From contig DUMS01000087.1 of NCBI GenBank assembly GCA_012839745.1, forward strand, positions 1-64,000: 64,000 bases of DNA, written 5' to 3'. A program made the translations under genes and the position numbers. The stretch is from Tissierellia bacterium (GTDB lineage Bacteria > Bacillota > Clostridia > Tissierellales > Tepidimicrobiaceae). The notes below the pieces were generated by a model that was not told the DNA's origin, ran no database searches, and saw only the letters and a program-made list of their open reading frames with translations. Positions 55,317 to 64,000 of the stretch are shown piece after piece; the first letter of the stretch is position 1; every line of letters starts with the position of its first letter.

Positions 55317-58316
55317 GTGTATAATGTAGATGTTTATCATTATAATGCATTATCCAATGGAGAGAAAAAAATCTATACTAATAATGATGAAATAAAGGAA
55401 TATGGTAATAGGGGAATACTTGACCCTAATAGCGTTACTTATTATAGTCTATTCATTAATGGAGTTCTGCAGCCAAAAGTTAACTATGAAATTAAGGAAG
55501 GGTTCCTAATACTAAAAACTGATGATGCTCCTTTAGAGGGCTCTCCAATTATTCTAACCTTTATTACCATCTCTATAAAGGAGAGTATATATTCAAAGCT
55601 TAATTCACTAACAGCTGAAGGCATGCTACCTACTGGTCATACATCCATTGGCCCTGTTTTTGATTTGGATGTTTGCATTGATAATGAAGCTAATAATTCA
55701 AATTTAAGACTTGAAAAATCCATTATATCTGGACCAAATCCTGTATATACAGGTCAAGTATCTCAATGGGATTTTACGTTAACAGTCACAAATACCAGCA
55801 ATAAATCAATTAACAATATAGTTGTAACAGATGACATCCTTCTGGACTTAATAGTAAGCTTAAATAGCTTATACTACTCCCAAGGAAATGTTGCACTTGA
55901 GGATAATACAATAACCTGGAGCATAGATATATTGAATCCAGGCCAATCTGCTACTGCCATATTCAGGGTTAAGGGTTTATTTAGTGCTCCTGGTACCCGC
56001 TCTATCAACAGGTCCTTTGCAGCTGGTACTGATACTACAGGTCAAATATCTACAGATGTTATTTATACTGAACCTATAAAAGTACATAGAGGGATATTTA
56101 TTACAAACACAATTTTATCAGGCCCTATGACAGTAAATTCTGGAAAATTACATAACTGGAGAGTTGAAATAAAGATATCCAATATAAGTAATGATAGAAT
56201 TACAGACATTTTAGTAATGGAAAATCTATTCATTGAAACAATACACAATATTAAGGTTGTAAATATATCTAAGGGAAATGCTAAATTATACAAAAATAAA
56301 GTCCTCTGGAATATAGAAGAGCTAAAATCACAGGAAGTTGCCATACATATACTTGATATAGAGGGCTCATTTTATTCTGAAGGGTTTAAAAACTTAAGTG
56401 CTACTATAGGATTTGGAAGTACATCATCTGGAGTAATTTTTTCTAATATGTCTAAAGACTTCCAAATTGCAGTCTGTCCAACATTAAAAGAAATAGAAAA
56501 GGAAATTGTTTTAGAAAAAAGCATAATAAGCGAGCCATTGGCAGGATTCCTAAACACTTTTAAAAAATGGACCTTTTCCATTAAAGCAACAAACACAACC
56601 AACGATTCTCTAAAGAACATAATCATAACAGACTACATGCTATTTGATAGATTGGATTATATCCAAAACTTATCTGTTCCATCAGGCAATGTCTCTATTT
56701 ATAATGATACAATCATCTGGAATATTGATGAGCTTAAACCAAAGGAATCCATAGAAGCAACCTTCGAAGCTGTAGGTCTCTTTTCTACTACAGGATTTCG
56801 GGCCATTAATAGAGCTATTGCTACAATAGGCTCCTGCACTTTATCCAATATTGATTCTGGAAAATTAGTTGCTATTTTTGATCCAATACATGACCTCAAT
56901 AAAACCTGTATATTGGCAAACAAAGTTTATTCTCAGTATCAACAGAGAAACTGCATTTTTAACATGGCTGTATATGTAGGTGAGGATGATTTTAAAAAGA
57001 TAACATTTAAGCCTGGATTCATTGCATATGGTACTTTAAAAATAAGGAGTATTAAAAATCATCCCCATTTTAAAAAGGTTACATTCCAATTAAAAATACC
57101 ATTCCAAATAGTTACCACAAAAAATAACATTATAGATGGATATTTGCCCAATATACTGGTAGATAAAATCATGTTCATGCCAAAAGCAAGAGATGAATTT
57201 TCATATGATATTAATGTAGAAACCTACTCGAAGCTTTTATGTCCTCCCATTAAACAGGATAATCAACTGAACTTTCCTGTTGGAGTATTTATTAAAGTTG
57301 GAGCAATTGGAAAAGTTCAGCTGTTCATACCTACCTATGAATTTCAATCAAACTATATAGCATTGGAAAGGATAGAGAAAAACTCCATATATAATATTGA
57401 CATATTAAAGGATATACTTAACCGCTATTTATCTCATAATGATAAACCAGCAAAGGATATTCAAAAAAACAAGTGTCCTGTATTTGGTCGCTTAAAGTTA
57501 GAAAAGCACATTGTATCAGGTCCCCTTAATGTTAGCTCCAGTACAGATAATACTTGGATAGTTGAAATAAAGGTCACCAATGAAGGAAATGGACCTATTA
57601 GCAATACAGTTGCAGTAGACACTTTATTGCTTAATAAGCTAATTAATTTTAGCATAATTAGCATTTCCAAAGGAAATATATATCCACAGAAAAATAAGAT
57701 AATATGGAATATAGGAAGGTTAAATTCCAGTGAAACAGCTGTACTATTAATAGAAATAACAGGTTCCTTTCATAATAATTCCAATTATATATTAAGGGGA
57801 GAAAGCTATCAGTATAATGCTGTTTCAAATGGCTCTAAAATCTACACTAATGGCGATAAAATACCTGACTATGGAAATTACGGCATCCCTAATCCAGATG
57901 AAATATCCTTCTTGAACTTATTTGTAAATGGAATACTACAGCCTAAACCAAACTATAGTGTAGAAGAAGGATCTCTAACATTGTTGACTGATGATGTGCC
58001 TTTAGAGGGTGTACCTATTATATTGGAGTACTTTAAAATAAGAAATAAAAATGGTCAGCTATTAAAAGCAGATGTTTATCAATACAATACTGTTGCTAAA
58101 GGAAAGAGCATTTATACAAATGATGATGAATTAACTACTTATGGAAATCAAGGAATACTTAACCCTGAAAAGGTTTCTTATATTAATCTCTTCATTAATG
58201 GAGTAATACAGCCAAAGACCAATTATTTGGTATCAGAAGGTATCCTTGAATTGACATTAGAACCATTGCCTATTGAAGGAGCTCCAATTATTCTCCAATT
58301 TATTACTCTTTTATAA
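55317..58316 (+). CDS. Large DUF4183/DUF11-like repeat protein, probable spore or cell surface protein
   Basis: A 999-residue modular protein. DUF4183 domains lie at residues about 1-85, 826-912 and 918-999. Between them are four DUF11-like beta repeats starting near 127, 256, 394 and 724, each opening like RLEKSIISGPNPV and continuing with an I-x-VTNTS-type strand and an IxWxIxxL turn. Residues about 540-690 form a different beta domain that weakly recalls the SPOCS (DUF3794) fold of SipL. No signal peptide or membrane anchor is seen, which fits assembly from the mother cell rather than secretion. GTG 55317 has GGAG 11 bases upstream. Function is inferred only. Confidence 0.78.
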   Translation: MYNVDVYHYNALSNGEKKIYTNNDEIKEYGNRGILDPNSVTYYSLFINGVLQPKVNYEIKEGFLILKTDDAPLEGSPIILTFITISIKESIYSKLNSLTAEGMLPTGHTSIGPVFDLDVCIDNEANNSNLRLEKSIISGPNPVYTGQVSQWDFTLTVTNTSNKSINNIVVTDDILLDLIVSLNSLYYSQGNVALEDNTITWSIDILNPGQSATAIFRVKGLFSAPGTRSINRSFAAGTDTTGQISTDVIYTEPIKVHRGIFITNTILSGPMTVNSGKLHNWRVEIKISNISNDRITDILVMENLFIETIHNIKVVNISKGNAKLYKNKVLWNIEELKSQEVAIHILDIEGSFYSEGFKNLSATIGFGSTSSGVIFSNMSKDFQIAVCPTLKEIEKEIVLEKSIISEPLAGFLNTFKKWTFSIKATNTTNDSLKNIIITDYMLFDRLDYIQNLSVPSGNVSIYNDTIIWNIDELKPKESIEATFEAVGLFSTTGFRAINRAIATIGSCTLSNIDSGKLVAIFDPIHDLNKTCILANKVYSQYQQRNCIFNMAVYVGEDDFKKITFKPGFIAYGTLKIRSIKNHPHFKKVTFQLKIPFQIVTTKNNIIDGYLPNILVDKIMFMPKARDEFSYDINVETYSKLLCPPIKQDNQLNFPVGVFIKVGAIGKVQLFIPTYEFQSNYIALERIEKNSIYNIDILKDILNRYLSHNDKPAKDIQKNKCPVFGRLKLEKHIVSGPLNVSSSTDNTWIVEIKVTNEGNGPISNTVAVDTLLLNKLINFSIISISKGNIYPQKNKIIWNIGRLNSSETAVLLIEITGSFHNNSNYILRGESYQYNAVSNGSKIYTNGDKIPDYGNYGIPNPDEISFLNLFVNGILQPKPNYSVEEGSLTLLTDDVPLEGVPIILEYFKIRNKNGQLLKADVYQYNTVAKGKSIYTNDDELTTYGNQGILNPEKVSYINLFINGVIQPKTNYLVSEGILELTLEPLPIEGAPIILQFITLL

Positions 58317-58321
58317 AAAGA

Positions 58322-58348
58322 CCAAGCCAAAACTAGATTTTGGCTTGG
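58322..58348. terminator. Terminator between convergent genes
   Basis: CCAAGCCAAAA pairs perfectly with TTTTGGCTTGG around a 5-base loop. The minus-strand side has a TCTTTTTAT tract, so it may serve both the large surface gene and the coiled-coil gene. Confidence 0.85.
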
Positions 58349-58368
58349 AATTTCCATCTTTATCATTT

Positions 58369-58668
58369 TTAAAACCTTATATTCTCTAAATCCATATATT
58401 CATCTTTTAGCTTATTTTTATTTACTAATATATCTTCTTTTTTTGATTTATTTGCCCCTTTTAATTTGCCTTCGCTTTCTAATTTATCTTCTCCTTCCAG
58501 TTTCATTAGTTCCTGTTCAAGGGCTTCCAATTGACTCTTATAGATTTCCAGTACAAATTCCTGATTAGGCCTTAAGTGCTTTGGTACTTCCTCCATTATA
58601 ATTTCACTATCTTCTATTAATTTTCTTTTTCTTTCTATTTCTTTTTCTATTTTTCTTTTTATATCCAT
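58369..58668 (-). CDS. Small charged coiled-coil protein
   Basis: A 99-residue protein, about 40 percent Lys and Glu, with a predicted helical core (residues 1-62) and a Lys-rich tail. No family is recognised. Its ATG overlaps the stop codon of the beta-helix gene (TAATG), so translation is probably coupled and the two products may act together. The ribosome site is GGAAGGTGA within the upstream gene. Confidence 0.75.
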   Translation of the reverse strand: MDIKRKIEKEIERKRKLIEDSEIIMEEVPKHLRPNQEFVLEIYKSQLEALEQELMKLEGEDKLESEGKLKGANKSKKEDILVNKNKLKDEYMDLENIRF

Positions 58669-59699
58669 TAATTATCACCTTCCTTTAATTCCTCATTACT
58701 ATTATCTTCTCTATAAGAACAATTTCCACAGATATCACTTGGGGATTCACAAGGTTCGCATGGTTTGTCTATGTTGTTTATAAAATTATTGTTAGTACCT
58801 CCATCAACTATATTTTCTGGAATGTTACATACCAGCTCATTGTCCATTACAAGATTTGCCATAAAGCTCTCACCAAGTATAATTCCATTGTCTCCATTAT
58901 ATGCTATTTCATTATTCATAAATATTCCAAACTGGCTATTGTTTTCTGTGCCTATGCTTCTATTGCATAATATATTGTTTTCTCCTGCAAAATAGTTAGT
59001 ATATTCATTGAATACGAAGTGAGTACCCAGCTTAGTTCCTTTGACTATATTTCCAATAGCCACAGAGCCACTTCCCTCGTTTATGATTATTCCAAGGCCA
59101 TTATCTATTAATAAATTATCCAATAGCAAATTGTTGCTGCCATATATATCTAATCCATTAAATCTACTTCTCATGGCTGTATTAGATATGAAGGCATTGT
59201 TGCTGTCCGGTGCTAAAAAGGACTCAAATCCATCATCAAAGCATTCCTTAACTACATTTTCTATAACTCGGTTACTGGTGCTACCTTGAATTAATCTTAC
59301 ACCATCCGAACAACTACATATTTCATTTTTCCAAATTAAATTGCCACTGGAGCCAAAGACATCAATAGCATTACCTATTGTATTGCTAATTTTATTATTT
59401 ACTATTCTATTGCCTGACCCAGATTGAATTAGCATACCATTAGCTCTATATTGCTTAATATTGATTCCTTCTATTGCAGTTCCAGTTACATTTGACAGTG
59501 TAAAGGCCGTTAATAAAATGCTTTTACCATCGAATATGACTTGAGGACCTTTAGCTACAATTCGAATATAATTTTTAGTAATGTTTACAGTTTGAAAATA
59601 TATTCCTTCCTCTAAAAGAAGCACATCTCCTTCACTTACATCATCAGAGACTATTAAAGCAGTAATATCTATAAGTGGCGTTACATTTATTATGGCCAT
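58668..59699 (-). CDS. Right-handed parallel beta-helix (NosD-like) repeat protein
   Basis: A 343-residue protein with about ten beta-helix coils: repeated SGNRIVNNKISNT-, GNLIWKNEICSC- and NLLLDNLLIDNG-like rungs (residues about 60-300), as in NosD/pectate-lyase-like families. The C-terminal tail has a CEPCESPSDICGNC cysteine cluster that could cross-link or bind metal. No signal peptide. No catalytic residues are evident, so a structural surface role is plausible. ATG 59699 follows GAAGGGAAG. It is convergent with the DUF4183 genes. Confidence 0.82.
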   Translation of the reverse strand: MAIINVTPLIDITALIVSDDVSEGDVLLLEEGIYFQTVNITKNYIRIVAKGPQVIFDGKSILLTAFTLSNVTGTAIEGINIKQYRANGMLIQSGSGNRIVNNKISNTIGNAIDVFGSSGNLIWKNEICSCSDGVRLIQGSTSNRVIENVVKECFDDGFESFLAPDSNNAFISNTAMRSRFNGLDIYGSNNLLLDNLLIDNGLGIIINEGSGSVAIGNIVKGTKLGTHFVFNEYTNYFAGENNILCNRSIGTENNSQFGIFMNNEIAYNGDNGIILGESFMANLVMDNELVCNIPENIVDGGTNNNFINNIDKPCEPCESPSDICGNCSYREDNSNEELKEGDN

Positions 59700-59792
59700 A
59701 AAATAACTTCCCTTCTAATTAAATTTAATTGGCTTGTTCAATAATAATATATTCACCATATTACAATGTGTGACAAGCTTGACACAAAAATA

Positions 59793-59816
59793 CCCTCGAT
59801 ATCTAGATACCGAGGG
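59793..59816 (-). terminator. Terminator of the BceAB operon
   Basis: CCCTCGATATC-type arms pair around a TAGA centre, and on the minus strand TATTTTTG follows. Confidence 0.82.
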
Positions 59817-59834
59817 CTAAATCCATAGGAATTA

Positions 59835-61769
59835 TTATACAACAAATCGCTTCAGATATTTTATATATCTCCAACGAACAGAAATATAATAAATAATATT
59901 CAATAGTAAAAATACCGCCATAACTGCAATATACTGCCCAAAAACTGACGAATACAACACTGTCTGCAGCACATTTATTGCAAAATACGTGTGTATGCTT
60001 GCAAGAATATAAGGCACAAAGAACAATACTCCTATTTGAATGCTTGCCACCTTCTTCATCTCTTTAAAGCTTAATCCTAATTTTGATATACCTATATACT
60101 TATTCTTTTCCTGGTTCAGGTCCGTATATAGCCTGAAATACAGGAAGCTGCTTGCTCCTAAAAAGAATATGGCACCTAAAAAGAATCCAACATACAGGAA
60201 TAATTTCTTGTTTTGATTTTCCAGAATATATCCTTCTATCCTCGTTGACCAGAAATACTTTCCATGTTCACCTACTCCAAGTACTTCCCTTAGCTTTTCA
60301 GTAGCTTTGAGGGTGTTTAACCAATCAGGAATATCATAGGAATATGAATGGTATTTTTCCTGTATACCTGTTATTCTGCTATATGTTACATCATTTACCA
60401 CAACTAGATTTCTAAACAACCCCGAGTAGAATATAACCTTAGGGGCTACTCCAACTACTTCAAGGTTTATTTCTCCATTATTAAGAGCAATTTTTTTCTG
60501 GCTCAATGTTTTATCCCTTTTTACATCGAATCTTACATAGACAGGGACCAAAAATGCCTCATCTTCATCAAGAGCCACCTTATCCAGCCCTAGTGCAGAT
60601 GCCCTGTTATTATAATCCGACTGACTTATGATATGAACTATATAATTATCATTTGAAACCTGCTTTTTAACTTCACTCTTATACTTTTCATACTTAAACC
60701 CAAAGCTTTCCAGCATTTCATCAATTACTTCTATATGTTTATCTTCATTATCATTCCCACTGTAAGATGTATAAGTCAGTGCAAATGGATTATCCTTCAG
60801 TGACTCATCCTTAACTACCGAACTTAGTGCATATACTCCCGTTATGGCAGTAAATGCAATGGCAGATAGAATGGTAACCAGAAACAGCATACGCGTGTTA
60901 TCCCTAATACGATAGATGAGGTCGGAAATCCACAGCATATTGGTTTTGTTCATATAGAAGCTTCTGTTCTTCTTAAAGCAGCTTAGTACAAAAATGCTCA
61001 GCTGAGAGAAGAAAAGATAGGTTCCTATAACCACAGAAGTTGTTAGAATAACTTCCAGAAATGGTATCTTTTCAATGAATATAACAATCCTGTCCAATAA
61101 TGGGTTTATATCATACAGCTGTGGAGATACCGCCATAAAATAGCCTGCACCTAACAGCAGTATAGCTAATATGGATTGAATTGCTGAAAACTTTATCTCC
61201 CTGTTGGCCCTTTTTGCTCCCTTCAATAAAGCATTTATATTGCTTGTACGTATTATAACGGGAGTCAGAGCTGAAATGCCCAAAAATATTAATATAAAGA
61301 ATACTGCAGTTAGAAGTATGGCTTCATATGGAAAATAAAAGGATAAAGAGCCATAGGACAGAATGCTGCTTAAAATCATCAATAAAAGCTTGGAAAACAC
61401 CAATCCAATGGTGATGCCTAAAACAATAGCCAGGCATCCTATCACCATATTTTCAAGGAAAACCAGCTTTCTAAGCTGTTTTTTTGACATTCCCAGTATC
61501 ATCAGAACTCCAAATTCCTTGCTCCTTACTTTCAAAAATGCATTGACAGATATTAACACAAACAGGAATGAAAATACCAGTATAGCCACTTCAGTCTGTC
61601 CCATTATCAGTTCAATTGCTCCACCGCTTTTACTTGCTATAACAGGGTGAAACAAATTGACTGCAAAGGAGAAAAAAACCATAATTGTAAAAACACTGCT
61701 TAGAAAATAGGCTAGATAGACCCTTGTATTTCTTCTCACATTATTTAAGGCGAACTGAAAAAATGTCAT
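59835..61769 (-). CDS. BceB-type ABC transporter permease (FtsX family)
   Basis: A 644-residue permease with one N-terminal helix, a three-helix FtsX core, a large extracellular domain (residues about 300-505) and further C-terminal helices. This is the plan of BceB permeases that free membrane lipid targets from bacitracin or lantibiotics. It opens with MTFFQFALNNVRRNTRVYLAYFL. ATG 61769 has GGAGGTG upstream and lies 29 bases inside the ATPase gene; the frame is open further upstream but only in antisense-free junk of the ATPase 3' end. Which peptide it handles is unknown. Confidence 0.9.
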   Translation of the reverse strand: MTFFQFALNNVRRNTRVYLAYFLSSVFTIMVFFSFAVNLFHPVIASKSGGAIELIMGQTEVAILVFSFLFVLISVNAFLKVRSKEFGVLMILGMSKKQLRKLVFLENMVIGCLAIVLGITIGLVFSKLLLMILSSILSYGSLSFYFPYEAILLTAVFFILIFLGISALTPVIIRTSNINALLKGAKRANREIKFSAIQSILAILLLGAGYFMAVSPQLYDINPLLDRIVIFIEKIPFLEVILTTSVVIGTYLFFSQLSIFVLSCFKKNRSFYMNKTNMLWISDLIYRIRDNTRMLFLVTILSAIAFTAITGVYALSSVVKDESLKDNPFALTYTSYSGNDNEDKHIEVIDEMLESFGFKYEKYKSEVKKQVSNDNYIVHIISQSDYNNRASALGLDKVALDEDEAFLVPVYVRFDVKRDKTLSQKKIALNNGEINLEVVGVAPKVIFYSGLFRNLVVVNDVTYSRITGIQEKYHSYSYDIPDWLNTLKATEKLREVLGVGEHGKYFWSTRIEGYILENQNKKLFLYVGFFLGAIFFLGASSFLYFRLYTDLNQEKNKYIGISKLGLSFKEMKKVASIQIGVLFFVPYILASIHTYFAINVLQTVLYSSVFGQYIAVMAVFLLLNIIYYISVRWRYIKYLKRFVV

Positions 61770-62514
61770 TTGCTTCACCTCCAAGCAGAGAAAGAACATC
61801 CAGAATCTGCTGATAGAATCTCTGGCGGCTATCACCACGGTGAATCTCGTTGAAGAACTGACCATCCTTTATAAATATCACCCGGTGGCAGTAGCTGGCT
61901 GATTTAGGATCATGGGTTACCATAACAGTAGTTACTCCTGTATCCCTGTTTATTCTTTCAAATAGCTCCATCACATCCCTTGCTGCCTTTGAATCAAGAT
62001 TTCCCGTAGGTTCATCAGCAAGAAGAAGCAAAGGCGAATGGATAATTGCACGGGCAATGGCAGTACGCTGGGCCTGCCCACCTGACACTTCATAAGTTCT
62101 TTTATTGATTATATTTTCTATGTTAAGCCTTGCAGCTATCTCTTTTAACCTCTTATCCATATAAGAAACTTTCTGCCCATCCAACGTTAAAGGAAGTACA
62201 ATATTTTCACCGATGGTTAGAGTATCAATAAGATTAAAATCCTGAAATACAAATCCAAGCTTCCTTCTCCTGAATAATGCCAGATTGGAATTATCCAGCT
62301 TATAAGGGTTTTCACCATTTATCAGCACCTCTCCGGATGTAGGAGGGTCAATGGTGGAAATAACATTAAGGAGGGTTGTCTTCCCGCTTCCGGAAGGTCC
62401 CATTATTCCAACAAATTCACCTTCTTCAATATTAAGGTTTATATCCTTCAGTGCACAATACTGTACCTTGTCTCCATATACTTTAGAAATATGATTTAGC
62501 TTTAGAATATCCAA
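61741..62514 (-). CDS. BceA-type ABC transporter ATP-binding protein
   Basis: A 257-residue ATPase of the MacB/BceA class. Walker A is MGPSGSGKTTLLN near residue 36, the Q-loop FQDFNLIDTLT near 90, the signature VSGGQAQRTAIARAI near 140 and Walker B LLLADEPTGNLD near 163. TTG 62514 is preferred because AAAGGGTG lies about 8 bases upstream; ATG 62532 lacks a ribosome site. It pairs with the permease downstream and the two-component genes upstream. Confidence 0.92.
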   Translation of the reverse strand: MDILKLNHISKVYGDKVQYCALKDINLNIEEGEFVGIMGPSGSGKTTLLNVISTIDPPTSGEVLINGENPYKLDNSNLALFRRRKLGFVFQDFNLIDTLTIGENIVLPLTLDGQKVSYMDKRLKEIAARLNIENIINKRTYEVSGGQAQRTAIARAIIHSPLLLLADEPTGNLDSKAARDVMELFERINRDTGVTTVMVTHDPKSASYCHRVIFIKDGQFFNEIHRGDSRQRFYQQILDVLSLLGGEANDIFSVRLK

Positions 62515-62617
62515 TTTCAAACACCCTTTCATATTTTGATGCTTTTATTTTAAGGTAGCCGTGCACCATCTGCCATCGATTATTATTACATTAACCTTAC
62601 ATTTATGTAATAATACC

Positions 62618-63601
62618 TTAGCTGGAAAAGATAATTCTTACAGAAGTTCCTTCCTCTGGCTTTGATTCTAACTCTATATTATGTTCCAGCCTTTTACATA
62701 CTTCATTTACAAGATACAGCCCCATACCTGTGGACTCACCAAACCTTCGTCCATTTTCTCCTGTGTAAAAGGGTTCAAAAACCCTGCGGATATCTTTTTT
62801 GGGTATTCCAACACCCTGGTCTTTTACTTCCAAAACTTTATTTTTCCCGCTTTCGTAAGCTGAAATAATAACCTTTTTGTTTTCCCCCTCTGTATATTTA
62901 ATGGCATTTACAAGCAATTGCTCTACTATGAACTTGAGCCATTTCCTGTCGGATTTAACAGACATGTTTGAGTCCATTCTAACTTCCGGATAGACCTTTT
63001 TGCGGATGAAATACCTTTTCTGCTCATTTACCACTTCAGAAACAATGGAATGCAATAAAACAGTTTCAACGGCAAAATCATGTTGAAAGCTATCAAGCCT
63101 TGCCATATTTAGTGCCATATTTAGCCCTCTGCTTATGCGTTCCAGCTCCTTATGGATATTTTCAACATAAGGTTCCCCTTCATTTTCCTGGAGTATCAGG
63201 TGAATTACTGATATGGGTGTTTTCATCTGATGAACCCATTGATGGATAAAGGTCAAATGTTCTTCCTGTTTCCGCTTGTACATCTGAATCTGCTCCTGAT
63301 ATAGGTTATATTGTGTCCGAAGTAGTCTGTTGACACCCTCAGAAACAGGGGTATTTCCTGCTGATGACAGGGTATCTTCAAGAGTAGAAGGCATATTGCT
63401 CAGCTTATCATATAGCCTTTTGCGGGATAAATAACGGTATAGCAAAAATACTGCAAGGAGGAAATTGCTTAGAAATATAAAGTAATACATGTTTTCTACA
63501 GTATTAAATCCTCCTAGATTTTTATAAAAAACAAGCAGGAAAACCATATTGAAAAGGTATAATAACACAAAGGATATATGGTCCATTAGAAATATTTTCA
63601 T
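62618..63601 (-). CDS. BceS-like intramembrane-sensing histidine kinase
   Basis: A 327-residue kinase with two transmembrane helices (residues about 10-25 and 38-55) and almost no extracellular loop, the mark of intramembrane-sensing kinases that listen to their BceAB partner. The phospho-acceptor is His124 in WVHQMKTPI. HATPase motifs are EQLLVNAIKYTEG, DQGVGIPKKDI and GESTGMGLYLVNEV. Its ATG overlaps the response regulator stop (ATGA). Confidence 0.93.
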   Translation of the reverse strand: MKIFLMDHISFVLLYLFNMVFLLVFYKNLGGFNTVENMYYFIFLSNFLLAVFLLYRYLSRKRLYDKLSNMPSTLEDTLSSAGNTPVSEGVNRLLRTQYNLYQEQIQMYKRKQEEHLTFIHQWVHQMKTPISVIHLILQENEGEPYVENIHKELERISRGLNMALNMARLDSFQHDFAVETVLLHSIVSEVVNEQKRYFIRKKVYPEVRMDSNMSVKSDRKWLKFIVEQLLVNAIKYTEGENKKVIISAYESGKNKVLEVKDQGVGIPKKDIRRVFEPFYTGENGRRFGESTGMGLYLVNEVCKRLEHNIELESKPEEGTSVRIIFSS

Positions 63602-64000
63602 TGCTTTTCCCTCCAGGTTACATTGAGCCTGTATCCATGTCCTCTTACAGTTTCAAGGGCCTCCTCAATCCCTACCTCCTGAAGTTTTCTCCTTAAGCGT
63701 GCCACATTCACATTGAGCGTATTTTCATCTATAAAGGCCTGGTCATCCCAAAGCTTTTCCATTAGCACATCCCGGCTTACAGCCCTTGGAGACATGCGCA
63801 TTAGTGTTTCAGCAAGTACAGCCTCCTTCTTTGTAAGCACGGTGGAATTGCCGTTAAAATGCAGTTCTGGCCTTTCAGGGTACAATATGAGCCCTTCCAG
63901 TTCAATTTTCCTTTCCTCCGACATATCAGGAGCAAATATTCCATAGCAGCGCCTTAACTGGCTTTTTATTTTCGCAATAACCACATCATAGTAGAAGGGC
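63598..64000 (-). CDS. BceR-like response regulator, C-terminal part (cut by window edge)
   Basis: The frame is open to the window end, so the receiver domain is missing here. The visible part has the receiver-linker end (VIAKIKSQLRRCYG) and an OmpR-type winged helix (LTKKEAVLAETLMRMSPRAVSRDVLMEKLW, then ENTLNVNVARLRRKL and RGHGYRL). It should bind the promoter of the adjacent bceAB genes on activation by the kinase. Confidence 0.93.
   Translation of the reverse strand, partial: PFYYDVVIAKIKSQLRRCYGIFAPDMSEERKIELEGLILYPERPELHFNGNSTVLTKKEAVLAETLMRMSPRAVSRDVLMEKLWDDQAFIDENTLNVNVARLRRKLQEVGIEEALETVRGHGYRLNVTWREKQ

Overview
The window comes from the chromosome of a low-GC, anaerobic, Gram-positive bacterium of the Clostridia/Tissierellia type. 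The evidence is an AT-rich sequence with strong AGGAGG ribosome sites, clostridial energy genes (ptb, buk, bcd, etfAB, indolepyruvate:ferredoxin oxidoreductase, Rex), CIRCE-controlled groESL, the Firmicute flagellar tail fliD-fliS, a BceRS-BceAB module, and DUF4183 proteins of a kind known from spore surfaces. One gene (49409-48936) reads through an in-frame UGA exactly at the catalytic cysteine position of a peroxiredoxin, so the organism very probably makes selenocysteine. A genus cannot be assigned from the sequence alone. Most genes lie on the minus strand. I saw no rRNA, tRNA, CRISPR array or intact transposase.

Layout: 1-4.3 kb holds a hydrolase, an ECF sigma/anti-sigma pair, a PH-domain protein and a VOC protein. 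4.3-8.4 kb holds groESL, a DUF554 membrane protein, and an 8-oxoguanine glycosylase behind a truncated acetyltransferase and a small GC-rich repeat. 8.5-21.9 kb is an amino-acid fermentation block, transcribed leftward: rex; acyl-CoA dehydrogenase-etfB-etfA; a sigma-54 activator; then iorA-iorB-ptb-aminotransferase-buk and glutamate dehydrogenase. A textbook -24/-12 sigma-54 promoter precedes iorA. Together these genes can transaminate an amino acid, oxidise the 2-oxoacid to an acyl-CoA with ferredoxin, make ATP through acyl phosphate, recycle 2-oxoglutarate, and dispose of electrons through a ferredoxin-type EtfA and an acyl-CoA dehydrogenase.

22-34 kb holds a small Cys-rich protein, an ABC-F ATPase with a structured leader, the tsaE-tsaB-rimI-tsaD t6A operon, ribU under an FMN riboswitch, a heptad-repeat protein, an amidohydrolase, an orphan histidine kinase and tex. 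33.5-42.2 kb holds prfB with its programmed +1 frameshift, a 156-bp palindromic repeat, secA, a DUF5317 protein, hpf, a phased DnaA-box array, and an flaG-fliD-fliS-flgN-like flagellar run. 42.2-53.4 kb holds membrane proteins, a doubly broken LysM phosphatase gene, an M3 peptidase, aroD/aroE, the selenoprotein peroxiredoxin, a Dus enzyme, an aminotransferase and an ATP-grasp ligase.

53.5-59.7 kb is an accessory region: a symporter, a small DUF4183 protein, a 999-residue DUF4183/DUF11-like repeat protein, and a convergent beta-helix protein with a coiled-coil partner. I infer a spore-surface or cell-surface locus. 59.8-64 kb is a BceAB transporter with its sensor kinase and a response regulator cut by the window edge.
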